A stretch of 64,000 bases of DNA from Tetrahymena thermophila SB210 (Eukaryota > Ciliophora > Oligohymenophorea > Hymenostomatida > Tetrahymenidae). Below are positions 37,045-48,900 of the stretch, piece by piece (the first letter of the stretch is position 1; each line of letters starts with the position of its first letter). Where the stretch lies: contig NW_002476571.1 in assembly GCF_000189635.1 (NCBI RefSeq), positions 783,186 through 847,185 of the forward strand, in the 5' to 3' direction. Below the pieces are notes generated by a model. The model did no database searches, was not told the origin of the DNA, and saw only the letters and a list, made by a program, of their open reading frames with translations. A program made the position numbers and the translations under genes.

Positions 37045-40000
37045 TCAATATTCCTCTATTATTCTATTTACTAATCTTTTCATTTTGAGGGTATTTTACT
37101 TTATAGCTATTTCACCATATTCATGATTATTCTCACTATTTATTAATAAAAATTAGTATAAATTAAAATATAAAAAACAGTATCTTCTTTCAGCAAATTA
37201 AAAATAAATTAATGTTAAAAATATAAAATAAATTACTTAATGTCTATATACAGATCAATAAGAGTTTAATTTTCTTGTAATGCTTGACTGAGATGCACCG
37301 CGCCCTTTTCACCAATTTAGTTATGGCTGTTAAAAAATTATATAATTAATTTTGTTCAGAATTAATTAAAAAAAATACCAAAGAATGAGAGATAAACTGA
37401 TCAGATTTTTGAATTTATTTAAAGAAGAAGCTATGTGCGACAATCCTTATGAACCAATTTTATTGAGGCTTTTTAATAAATTAAGAGTTTATAAAAATAA
37501 ATTATTTGATTTTCAAGTATCTTTACGTTAAATTAATTTTTAATGATACTAAATTAGGGCATTTAGCTAAATCATTACATAAATTTTGTGTTGCTACTTG
37601 CATCAAATTGTTTTCACTTTTAAATTAAAAAAAGTTATTTTAAACATTTCTTAAAGTAAATATTTTATATTATCAAAATTTCTAAAATATAAATGAGTTT
37701 CATTTTTATACTTTCAAAGCAAATGTTATTTAGAAGGGAGGTAATTAATTTTTATGCTAATTTTAAATTTTAATGGGTTTTTAAAATTATAATTCTTTTA
37801 AAAGCCCTTTTTAAAATTAAATTAAAATTTAATCCCACTAAAATTTTTTACATAAAATAGCGTTTGCAAAATTTTATAATGGTTTTATTTATATTTATTC
37901 TTAATGTAAATTAAAAGTAATTAAATAAAAATAATTTTATAAAATTTATATTATGATTTATTTTTATTTAACCTTATATCAAGAATTAAATTTCTGAGGT
38001 TCTAAAAGCTAGCCAAGGCTTAAGCTAACTCATTTACTCCTTTTTATCTGATATTATTGAAGCTTTTATGATAGAAAAAGTTAAAATTGAAAATTAATAT
38101 AAATTTTAAAAATAATTAATTAATGTTATGTATATTTATGATGCATAAGTTATTTATAAAATCAATATATCTATTTTTAATTAATTATTTTACTTGAAAT
38201 TTACATTTAAACTCGATAAACTCAAACAGCTTCTCAATCCAACAGCTAAATCTTTAACTCCTTCAGCTCTTATTTCATTTGATCTTTAATTAATAATTTT
38301 ATTTTCAAAATACTTTAAATAAACTAATTAAATTATTTTATTCATAATTTTTTTAAAATTTAAGGAAAATAATTAGCAAAAACTTTAATAGTTTGAATCT
38401 ATTTCTAAGTAATAATTGGAAATTTTTTTATCAATAGATAACTTTACAAATTTAGTAACAATTTTTTGAAGAATAGAATAAAGATTCTTTTGTATTTAAA
38501 TTGGAAATGCTGTTTAAATTTATTTTCCTTCTGTTTTTTTAGGATAACATTAAAATTTAAAAATATTTTTCCATATTTATTTTTATTTACCCCAAATCAA
38601 TAAAGAGATTTTAAATAGAAGAACTTTTCCCTAAAGCAGACCCTAAAAATGAAGCTCCTTCTTCTCCAATGTTGTTTGAGCTAATTTTATAAAGAATATT
38701 TAATACGATATCAAAAAGTTACTGATATTAAAAATATGCTTATAATGTTAAAAATTTTTTACGAGAGAGACAATTTGAGGTTTTTTAAATTTAGACAATT
38801 TGCTAAAGAGTTTCCAAGACTTTAGGCACCTTGTTCATTGATTTCATTTTATCTTTTTAATTTTAATTTTCATATAAAATCTAAGAAATTAAAAGATTAA
38901 TTTAAAATTTAACTTGAAATCTAAATCAATATTCTCCAATTTTGGTAGCTATTAAAGAGAGTAAGCTAAGCAAGCAACATCTGTACAATTAAGTTAGCTC
39001 TCACTATAAAATTAAATTTTATAATTAATAATAAAATAAAAGGCACATTTAATGATAAATAATTAGTTTTTTTATTCAATTTATAAAAATTAAAAATTTG
39101 TAATAACCTTAAATTAAGTGTAAGATTGTTAATATTTTAGCAATTTCTTAATCCTATAGCTATATTAGATACTCCTTATTCTCCAATAATACTCTTCCTT
39201 TATATAAATTTATAATAATTTAAAATGATATTTAAGTTTAAATAAAAAATTTACTTAACATCCAGGTTTAAAATTTAGATATTAGAACAGCTTTTAAGTA
39301 AAGTACCTAATTTAGAGCTATTTTTTTCATCAATCTTGTTATTGCTAAATAATAAAAAATAATTAAAAATGTTTTCCTTTAGTAAATTAAACTAGAGTGT
39401 TCCCTCTAATTCCTAGTCTTTTTGTGGAAACGAGAGAGGTTTAAATAATAAATAAAATTTTTCAAAAAAATACTACCCTTCTCAAACAGTAGCTTTTTTA
39501 GTAAGGAAATATGGTAATTAAAAGAAAGGGGGGGGGGGGGGGGGNNNNNNNNNNNNNNNNNNNNNNNNNNNNNNNNNNNNNNNNNNNNNNNNNNNNNNNN
39601 NNNNNNNNNNNNNNNNNNNNNNNNNNNNNNNNNNNNNNNNNNNNCCCCCCCCCCCCCCAAAAGAAATAAGTGATAAATATCTTAAATACTTTAAGCTGAT
39701 TGAAAGACTATTCAAGTTTGTTAATTGATCTACAATCGATGTTATAAAGACAATCCCTTCAGAGTTTACTTTGTTATAGCTTGTATGTAATATAAGGAAA
39801 TTACGAATTAAGCAAATATAGATTTGATTATACTTCAAATAAAGTGAAAAAGATTAGAGATTTTTGCAATCAGTCTAAGCAAAGGTAGAAACAGGATCCT
39901 GATCAAATTATAGTTAATTTTATCTTTTGATAAAAAATATTTCAACATTAGTTTGATAGTACTGAATAAATAATTTTTTTTTTTAAGTATCTTAAGATTT

Positions 40001-41332
40001 ATGTTCATAAATTCTTTATATTTTATTAAAAGTAATTAAATACAATAATCTTACACCAATTTTAATTAGAGATTTAAAAGACTTTGAATATTTAATAGGC
40101 TAGGAAACAAACCAGCAGAACCCTACGAATCAATGTTATTTTGACTTTCAAATTTATATTTATAAAAAGGTTATTTAATTTATTTTTTTGCTTTTAAATC
40201 AATATTTGCATTAAAGTTTGTTTTAGACCAATAGTATTTACCTGAGATTTAAAGTTAAAGATTTTAAGATTACACATTTTGATATATTAGAACTTAAAGT
40301 TATCACAGTTTATTCATTTATTCCAGTTTTTCTTTATTTTTATAAAAAAAATGTAATCTATCTACAATGCCTAATTCATAAACTTCTCAAAAATCTCGAA
40401 AAATTTTTACCTAATTTTACATTATAAAAGTAAGTAACTTTGATTAAATAAAAACTTAAAGCTAATTTACCTCAGATTAAGATTTAATTCTTCTAGATTT
40501 TTGCAATCTTATAAGAATTAACTCATTGAAACCACACCTTCATTTCCAATTTCATTTTTGCTTAGAATTTGAAGGTTTAAAAATAATTTTAAAATAAAAA
40601 AATTAATTTTACGACAAGTTGAGATTTAAAGATTTCAAATTAAAGCATTTAACTAGACAAGAGCTCAAATTTATCAATCCTTTTGCTTTTATTTGATTGG
40701 CCCTTCAACAAAAATGTGAATTATTAAATATTGGTTGAATATCAAAACATAAAATAGATTTTAATTTTTTATTGATTTTTATCTTATTTAAATTAATACT
40801 TTAAATAGAGAGTCAAAGATTGTAATTGACTGCAATTTGGCAATTCAGAAGCTAAATTAGATATCATATCATCATTTAATTTTTTACTTCTTTTATTATA
40901 TAGGAATAATAAATATCTTTTAAAAATAATTAAATTAGAGGGTAAAAAAAACTCTTGTTTTGATTTTATTTTCAAAATCTAAGCTGATTACCTTATCAAC
41001 AAAGTTAGTTTTCTAAGATGAATGCATTATGTTAAGCTTGATGCTAAGGAAGCCATATTATTTTATGAAAGCGAGCCCTATCTAAATAAAAAGCAATTTG
41101 AATATTTAGTAAATAAAATAAATAAGTATTGTAGCAAGAAAAATCTTCATATCAAACATACAAAAGAAAGTTTGAAAAATAAATATACTATAAGTCTAGC
41201 TCTAAAACATGGTAAGAAGAAAAGTCTTGATCTAAAAACTTTTTTTAATTAAATAAAACATCTTTTAGGAGTATTTAAAGACTTTATTACTCTATTTAAT
41301 GCTATATTGTGATAATACCTTCCATACATCAT
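37045..41332 (-). CDS. LRR gene E: divergent tandem-exon LRR protein, at least 600 aa
   Basis: Minus-strand exons: 41332-41291 (start), 41238-41189, then eighteen 90-nt LRR exons beginning at 41081, 40889, 40702, 40560, 40331, 40144, 39923, 39779, 39344, 39197, 39003, 38852, 38680, 38283, 38062, 37616, 37468 and 37326, and a terminal exon 37135-37045. Total 601 codons in one frame. The start cap (MMYGRYYHNIALNR, FLDQDFSSYHVLELDL) and end (LKMKRLVNRIIEEY) correspond to those of genes A-D, so this is a complete diverged relative. Units vary widely, for example NNIGEEGASFLGSALGKSSS. Three introns use GTTAAA or GTTATT donors. The 100-N gap lies in the intron between exons 39779-39690 and 39344-39255, so a further exon may be hidden. 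A decayed exon lies at about 38459-38530. Confidence 0.82.
38425..38530 (-). pseudogene. Decayed LRR exon inside an intron of gene E
   Basis: Between LRR exons 38680-38591 and 38283-38194 the minus strand carries a recognisable but damaged unit with residues like FYSSKNCYQICKVIY at the place of the L..C..L..L core. It meets an in-frame TGA and has no GT donor at the expected place. Because introns here are phase 2, skipping it leaves the reading frame intact. Confidence 0.45.
39396..39492. other. Intron segment resembling the 48077-48197 insertion
   Basis: TTCCCTCTAATTCCTAG at 39400-39416 is close to the left end of the inverted-repeat insertion at 48077. TACTACCCTTCTCAAAC at 39471-39487 recalls its right end read in reverse. 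It abuts the assembly gap. The similarity is short, so this is a tentative second copy. Confidence 0.3.
39528..39658. other. Assembly gap (100 N) flanked by poly-G and poly-C
   Basis: A run of 17 G at 39528-39544, 100 N at 39545-39644 and 14 C at 39645-39658 lie inside an LRR gene E intron. A G run on the left edge and a C run on the right edge are what false poly-G read ends give when both contigs are extended inward, as with two-colour Illumina chemistry. They are probably not real sequence. True intron length and content are unknown. Confidence 0.8.
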
Positions 41333-43270
41333 TTTTCTTTTTCTAATTTCTATAAAATGAGTCAATCAATCAATCAATCAATTTATTTTACTTTTACTTT
41401 AATTTTTTCGTCTACTTATTTTTGTTATTTTAAATAATTTGTATTTCAAATATTTAGATAGGAAATGATGCAAAAAAAAGGATATCCAATACAAATTAAT
41501 CTGAATTTAGTTCTATTACTTACTTACAGATATTTTAATTTTTAATTTATTTAATCATTATATAAATCTAAAACAGAAGTTCCTTCTTTTCTCATAATTT
41601 AATTAATCATAAAAAAATATTAAAAAACATGTTTAATTCACTTTACTTGAGTATATTTACATAAAACTTTGATTCGAATTTAAATAATAAATTTTTAATT
41701 ATTTTTTAGATAATTCTATTAGGCGAAAACTATTTTAAGATTTTAAAATATTAATTTAATCCCATTTTTTTTAAAGCCATCTATCATAAACTTATAATAC
41801 ATTTTTAGAAATTGAGATTGCAGCAAGAGCATAATCATCCCTTTTCAGAGTTATTATTTGATAGAATTTAAAATTAAAAATGGATAATTAACAAAGAAAT
41901 CCAAATAGTTAGAAAGATATTAATAACTAACAATGTATGAAATTTAATTATTTAAAAGGTACTCAAAAATAAATTTTAAAGTATCAAATTTATCTAAGAT
42001 ATTTATGCTTTAGCGTCTATCTATTATTAAATTAATATTAATAAGTTAATAATTCGCATAAATTCTTTTGTTAGTAAGGACTTAATTCTAATTAAAGGTT
42101 TATAGATATAAATCTAATAAATAATTTTGAGTAATTGAGAATTAAAAGACCTTCTTTCATTCATTAGTTATATGAGTTTAATAAAATGATTCTAAATTTA
42201 AAGATTTGTTTTTATTCGTTAGTTAGTTATATTATTTTGTTAAATATATTAGAACTTAACTTAAATTTAAACTATAAAAAATATAAAATATAAAAAATAC
42301 CTTAAACTTTAGAATATTTAAAAAGGATATAGCTGATTATTAAAAATAAATGCTAAAATCTATATATATATATATATATATATATTCAGAAAATATGGTG
42401 AAAATTTATGAGGATTTAAAGTAATTAGAATTTAATTTTTTATAAATTTATTAAAAGATACTCAGTAGTTTAGACCAAAAAAGCCATACTTTTATTAGTT
42501 AAATACAACATTTAAAATAAAAATAAAAGTAAATTTTAATTAACTTATGCCAATATATTGAATTAATTTCTATAATATCTGAGCCTATATTTAATTATTG
42601 AAAACAACAATAATTGAATATAAATTAAATTAGTGATATTTTTATTAAGTTTGAAAAATAATATCATTTTTTTTAAATTTAATTCAAATTATAAATCAAA
42701 TAAATTAATAGAACAATCAGGAGAGTAAATTTTTAAAAATCAAATCTAAATTATCTAAATGTAATTACTCTATTCGATAATTCGATTGCTGAATTTTATA
42801 TTAATTTTTCAAAAGGATAACAAAAATATTTCCTTTTTTAAATCATGTTATTAAAAATTATTTTCTTTGCAATTAGTATGATATAATTTAGAAAAGATTT
42901 TTGAATTGACAATTATCGATGGATGACTTTAAATTAAGTGGCAGAAAAATATTTATGGTGCGCAATTATTTATTAATTAATGTAATTATACAATTAATTG
43001 AAATTGCAGATTTTGTAGAAGTCTTAAGGCTTAGATTTTCTATTAAAACCTGATAATTTTTTGAATATAAATTTAAATTGTAAAAGAATTACATAACCAA
43101 TTAAAATAGATAGATAATTTAGATGATCAGCAAACAACTTAAATTAAATAAGGTTATTATTAATTAATCAATCTAAGGTTATAAAAAGAGCAATTACATT
43201 TATGAGATAAATATATTAAATTTTAAAACAATTAAAAGCAAAAAGAAACATTTAAGTAATAAAATAAAAC
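41333..43270. other. Long intergenic region with possible LRR relics
   Basis: About 1.9 kb without an intact gene. It has a (CAAT)n run at 41362-41381 and an (AT)n run at about 42359-42385. A few short stretches, such as one starting at 41959 after TTAAAAG, read like worn LRR units (YSKINFKVSNLSKIF) but lack donor sites. It holds the promoters of gene E (-) and of the pseudokinase (+). Confidence 0.4.
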
Positions 43271-45097
43271 ATGGATTACGTAAAACAAGATTTACAAAAT
43301 TGGAAGTCTTTAGTGAATAGTTTTCCTAGTGTCATTATTGATTTGATTTCACAAAAACTAAATTAAAATGGCTATACAAATATTTCATATTTATAAAAGG
43401 GAGTTTAAGGAGAAATTTTAAAAGCTTATTCTAATAATGATTCTAAATTCGTATAAATCAATATCTAATAATAGAATAAAAATGAATACTAGTCTATAAA
43501 AGATCAATATGATAGCTTGATTGCCTTGAAGGATACTTAATACATAGTGAAGTACTTAAGAATGATTTACTTTGAAGACATTTTTATAGCTGCTATTGTT
43601 TCTGAGTGTTATTCAACAACTCTGAAAGACGAAATGTAAAGTTTGAGAGAAAAAGGAAGCTGGTTTTAAGATGAAGCAATCAGCTTAAGCATAATTAATC
43701 TATGCTTAATAGTTTAAGAACTTCATTTAAACCAAATTACTCATTATAATTTAGAACCTTCTAAGATTGTTAAATAAGATGATGGTCTTTATAAAATTAA
43801 TGACTTAAGTCTATATGTTTCTTTAAAAATTGATAAATAGGCAGCTATTTCTTATTTAAAGTCTAGCTCTAGATATGGCTCTCCTGAATTAGATTAAATG
43901 ATTGAAAAAGGTAATGTATAGGCTGTGAATGAAAAATCTGATGTATTTTCTATGGCTCTAATTATTTTTGAAGTGCTTGGATATCCTATTGATGATATAA
44001 TAATTAAATAAATATAGAATGGTCATTTTACTGATCAATAAATCGTTGATGGATTTAGATTCAAGTAACTTTAAAAGCTTCTTATAGACAGTTTTTTCTC
44101 ATTAGCTCAAGAAAAAAGAATTGAATCTTATGAAATAGTTCATGCTTTATTACCTTTGCTTCCTTTAACTTAGTAAGGATTGAATAAAGTATATAATCAA
44201 TTGGAATTTATAGTAAAAAAAGATCCTTACTCCTTTATTTAGAATGTACCCTTTATTTAAAAAGCAAGAGCTTTCAATAAACTCGCATAAATAATAGTAT
44301 TAAATAATCTTCCAAATAGTCAAAAACAAGATGTTGTGAATTCTGAATTGGAAGCTTCAGATATATTTTTTGAGCTAGGTGATGCTTTCAAATCTTTAGA
44401 GTTGAGATTAAAAGCCCTTTCATATTATTAACAAACTCAACCAAATAATAATTTGAAATTAGCTTAAATAAATACTAAAATTGCTTCAAGTTATATGAAA
44501 TCTCAGGATTATAATAACACATTAAAGTATGCAGAAACAGGATTTTTATAATCCATAGAAGCACACAAAGGAGATTCTATAAACGGAGCATCTTGTTTAT
44601 ATATGCTTAGTTGGTGCTATTTTGGTCTAAATGATTTATAAAAAGCTCTAGACTATGGCTAAAGGTCTCTTGAAATGAAGAAAAAAGTCTATCCTTAAAA
44701 TGATTTATAAATTGCAGTATCTTTAAGCTTCATAGGAAGTATTTATGACAAACTCAATCAAATAGATGTCGGGCTATAATATAAGCTAGAAGCATTAGAT
44801 ATTAGATAATATTAGTTCAATTAAGGAAACAAAAGTGCTTATGTACATTTAATATATTCAAATATAGCTCTCGGATCTGCTTATATTTAAATGAAGGAAT
44901 ACTAAACTGCTCTTAATTATCATATGTAAGCTTATGAGCTGAGAAAAATGATATATGGACTCTATCATTAAGACACTGTTGAGTCTTTATAAAGAATCAA
45001 ATATATTTACACTTAAATTAACAAAGATGAGGTTAAAAGAGTTTAATAAGAAATAGATAATATATTATCAAATCCAAAGTATCGTAAAACACATTGA
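43271..45097 (+). CDS. Pseudokinase-like domain with C-terminal TPR repeats, 608 aa
   Basis: Single exon, 609 codons, ATG 43271 to TGA 45095-45097. Residues about 45-300 have the order of a protein kinase: a helical middle (AISLSIINLCLIVQELHL), a catalytic-loop equivalent reading THYNLEPSKIV (157-167), DLSL where DFG should be (178-181), RYGSPELD where APE should be, and EKSDVFSMALIIFEVL as subdomain IX. The catalytic HRD aspartate is Asn, the DFG is changed and no VAIK lysine is seen, so it should be catalytically dead. Residues about 330-600 contain repeated helical pairs like AQINTKIASSYMKSQDYNNT and AVSLSFIGSIYDKLNQID, typical of kinesin-light-chain-type TPRs. A scaffold role is inference. 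No signal peptide. Confidence 0.82.
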
Positions 45098-45904
45098 CAT
45101 TTTTAAAATTGCCATAATAAGATGATTTTTTTCTAAAATTATCATGTAAAAATTAGATCTTCGTTATACAAATAATTAATTAATTAATTTACAATAAATT
45201 ATAAAATAGAAGAAAAATTAAATATATGTAATTTATTTGCTATTATTTTAGTTTAAAATTTATTTTTTTTAATCTAAAAATGATATTATTTAAAATGAAG
45301 TTAAAGCCAATATTTATTAAAAATAAATAAGTCAATTTTCTTTATCATTTACATGAAATAAAATTCTGTTATTTAGGTTGAACTAAATAGCGGGAATAAG
45401 AATTTATCATACAATTAAGTTTTTATATTTTATTGGCAAAATTATCATTTTGTTATTAAAAACAAAATTTTAATTAGATTTTTCATATTAAATAAAAATA
45501 ATAAATTAGAAAGAAAATATTAATTTTTCATCTAAAATAAATGGAGTCTAAAATATTCTAAATTTTGTAATAATAAAAAATTTAAGAAAAAAATGCCTTA
45601 ATTAAAATAGGCCTTAATTAATGAGCATTTACAGTATATAAATATTTAAGAAATACTATTTTAAATTTATTTAATATAATATTAATTTCTATTAGAGAGA
45701 TAAAAAGTTAGAGGTGTAACCTATCACTATTTATCTCCCTATACAAAGAAAATAACTGCACTTAGCAATACTAAATTTTTTGTGATATAAAGTAAATTTA
45801 TAAATTAATATCTGATAATTATTATATTTTATTTGTTCTTTTTATCAATTTATAATTAATTAAATTTCCATATATTGCTATTCAATATTTTTGAAAAAAA
45901 ATAA
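45098..45904 (+). promoter_or_regulatory. 5' flank of LRR gene C
   Basis: No gene in 800 bp. The last 115 bp (about 45790-45904) match the 5' flanks of LRR genes A, B and D: AATTTATAAATTAATAT, a TTTATTTGTT stretch, TTTATAATTAATTAAATTTC, CAATATTTTTGA, an A-tract and ATAAATG. The promoter role is inferred. Confidence 0.4.
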
Positions 45905-48900
45905 ATGATTCAGTAGATTAAATATTATGAAAAATTAGAAGAAGTAATTATTTATTTTTTTATAAATATAGTTTAAATTTATTTATTTTAACAAAAAAAG
46001 TTTTTAAACTCTTCACTTTAATCTCATTAGGTTCTCCATATTAATCTGAGGTATATTTAATTTTATAAATATTATTATCATAATTTTTTATTTATTTAAC
46101 TTACATTTTATTAATAATATAATTTTTCTAATAGAGATTCTCATCTATTCATTGATTTTATTTATACAAATATTTTTTTAGCTATTTTAACTGAATTTTC
46201 ACTTTAAATTGTAAATTATTTGTTATCTATTTTATTATTGGATATTTTTTATTTATTTTATTATTTTTAGCACTTATATTTGATAAAAACAGCTTATTTG
46301 TATTGGATTGTGATATTTTTAATTATAAAAAATAATTTAAAATATTAAAACTATTTTAATTCTTATAATTACATTTTTTCCTTCTAATTAATTAAATAAT
46401 TTTTCTTAAATATTTAAAAGTTACAATTAAATTGATGATAAAGCTGCATCAAGTTTAGGTTCTGCATTAGTAAATTGCACTAATCTCTCAAATTTGACAC
46501 TAAACCTTGGGTAAAAAATAATTTATTTGTTTTGGATTGTGAAATTTTTTATTATAAAAATTAATTTAAAAAGATAAAGCTATTTAATTTCATTTGATAG
46601 CTTTTTATTTTTCATTTTATGGTACTACTTTTTTTCTTCTTTGCTTGCTAATTTAACTCATTTTTTTATTTTCACCTTTTTCTTTTATTATTAATTAATT
46701 AATTTCTTATTATTTCATATTTTTTCCTTCTAATTTACTCATTATTTTTATACTTTTTTTCTTTAATTTTTAAAAAGTGCCAATAAAATTGGTGAAATGG
46801 GTGCATCAAGCTTAAGTTCTGCTTTATCAAATTGCATTAATCTCTCAAATTTGACACTTTAAATTTAGTAAAAACAGTTTATTTGTTTTAAATTTGTGAT
46901 CTATAAAAATTAATTAAAAATAATAAAGCTCTTTAATTTATTTGATAGCCTTTTTTTAATTTATTTTTCTTTTTATTTTATTTTGCTTATTATTTTTTCT
47001 TCTTTCTTTGTTAATTTAATCATTTATTCCTTCTAATTAATTAAATATTTTATCTACAATATTTAAAAAGTTGCAATAAAATTGGTGCTATGGGAGCATC
47101 AGCCTTAGGTTCTGCTTTAGCAAATTGCACTAATATCTCAAATTTGTCACTTAACCTTGGGTAAAATCAGTTTATTTTTTTGGATTGTGGTATTTTTAAA
47201 TAATTAATTTAAGACAATAAGCTCTTCAATTTATTTTATAGTTGGATTTATTTTTCTTTATCTTTTTATTATTCTTGCTATTTTTTCTTCTATTTTTATT
47301 AATTTAACTCATTTTTTATTTCACCTTTTATTTTATTATTAATTAATCTTATTATATCATATTTTTCTTCATTTTTTCTTTCAAATTTACTAATTATTTA
47401 AATATTTTTTACTTCAATATTGAAAAAGTGGCAATAAAATTGGTGGAAAAGGTGCATCAGACTTAGGTTCTGCTTTAGCAAACTGCACTAAACTCTAAAA
47501 TTTGGCACTTTCACTTTAGTAACAACAGTTTATTTGTTTTTAATAATGATGCTTTTAATTATAAAAACTAATTTAAGACAATTAAGCTCTTTAATTTATT
47601 AGATTTATTTTTCTTTTTGTTTTTATTGTGTTTATTATTTTTAATTCTTTCTTTATTAATTTGACTAATTTTTTTATTTTCACCATTTGATTTTATTATT
47701 AATTGATTTATTATTATTTCATATTTTTTCTTCATTTTTTCCTTATAGTTAGCTAATTATTTTTTTATTCATTATTTAAAAAGTATAAATTAAATTGATG
47801 CAATGGGAGCATAAGGCTTAGGTTCTGCTTTAGCAAATTGCACTAATCTCTCAACTTTGAGACTTGAACTTGAGTAAAAACAATTTATTTGTTTTGGATT
47901 GTGATATTTTTAATTATAAAAATCAATTTAAGACAATAAAGCTCTTTTATTTACTTGATAACTTTTTATTTAATATATTTTTCTTTTTCTTTTTATTGCG
48001 CTTGTTATTTATTTTTCTTTCTTTGTTAATTTAAATCATTTTTTTATTTTCACCTTTTACTTTTATTGTAAATTATCATATTCCCTCTAAATCTTGGTAA
48101 AATTTGTACTGAGGAAGGGTTTTTTAACCATAATTAATTGATTTTTGTTAAAGTGATTTTGTTCAGACTACTAGGTACAAGGTTTAGAGGTAGTATGGTA
48201 ATTCATTTCTTATTATTTTATATTTTTCTTTGTTTATTTTACAAAGTGACAATTAAATTGGGGCTGTGGGTGCATCAGGTTTAGGTTCTGCTTTAGCAAA
48301 TTGTACTAATCTCTCAAATTTGACACTTTCAATTTTGTAAAAATAGTTTATTTGTTTTGGATTGTGATATTTTTAATTATAAAAATAAATATAAAGCAAT
48401 AAAGCTCTTTGTATTTATTTTTCTTTTTCTTTTTATTGTGCTTTTTTTTTCTTCTTTTTTTTATTTAACTCATTTTTTTATTTTCACAATTTGGTTTTAT
48501 TATTAATTAATTATTATTTCATATTTTTTCTTCATGTTTCCTTCTAATTAACTAATTAATTAAATATTTTATCTACAATATTTAAAAAGTGGTAATTAAA
48601 TTGGTGCAACAGGAGCATCTGGCTTAGGTTCTGCTTTAGCAAATTGCCCTAAAATCTCTAATTTGTCACTTAATCTTATGTAAATTTAGTTTATTTATTT
48701 TTGATTGTGATATTTTTAATTTTAAAAATTAATATAAGACAATAAAGCTCTTTTATTTACTTGATAGCTTTTTATTTGATTAATTTTTCTTTTTATTGTG
48801 CTTGTTATTTCTTCTTTTTTTTGTTAATTTAACTCATTTTTTTATTTTACCTTTTACTCATTATTAATTCATCATTATTTCATATTATTTCTTCATTTTT

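Noticed and set aside
39528..39658. Poly-G/poly-C as telomere or G-quadruplex signal
   Set aside because: Tetrahymena telomeres are GGGGTT repeats, and pure G then C around an N gap fits a sequencing artefact better.
39406..39838. Minus-strand frames reading through the N gap
   Set aside because: They exist only because N codons were not treated as stops. The real coding part is the LRR exon 39690-39779.
41022..41252. Plus-strand open frame of 76 codons (96 with ciliate code)
   Set aside because: It lies over the first LRR exons of gene E on the minus strand (41291-41332, 41189-41238, 40992-41081), which match the family caps and 90-nt phase-2 rule exactly. The plus frame is their shadow.
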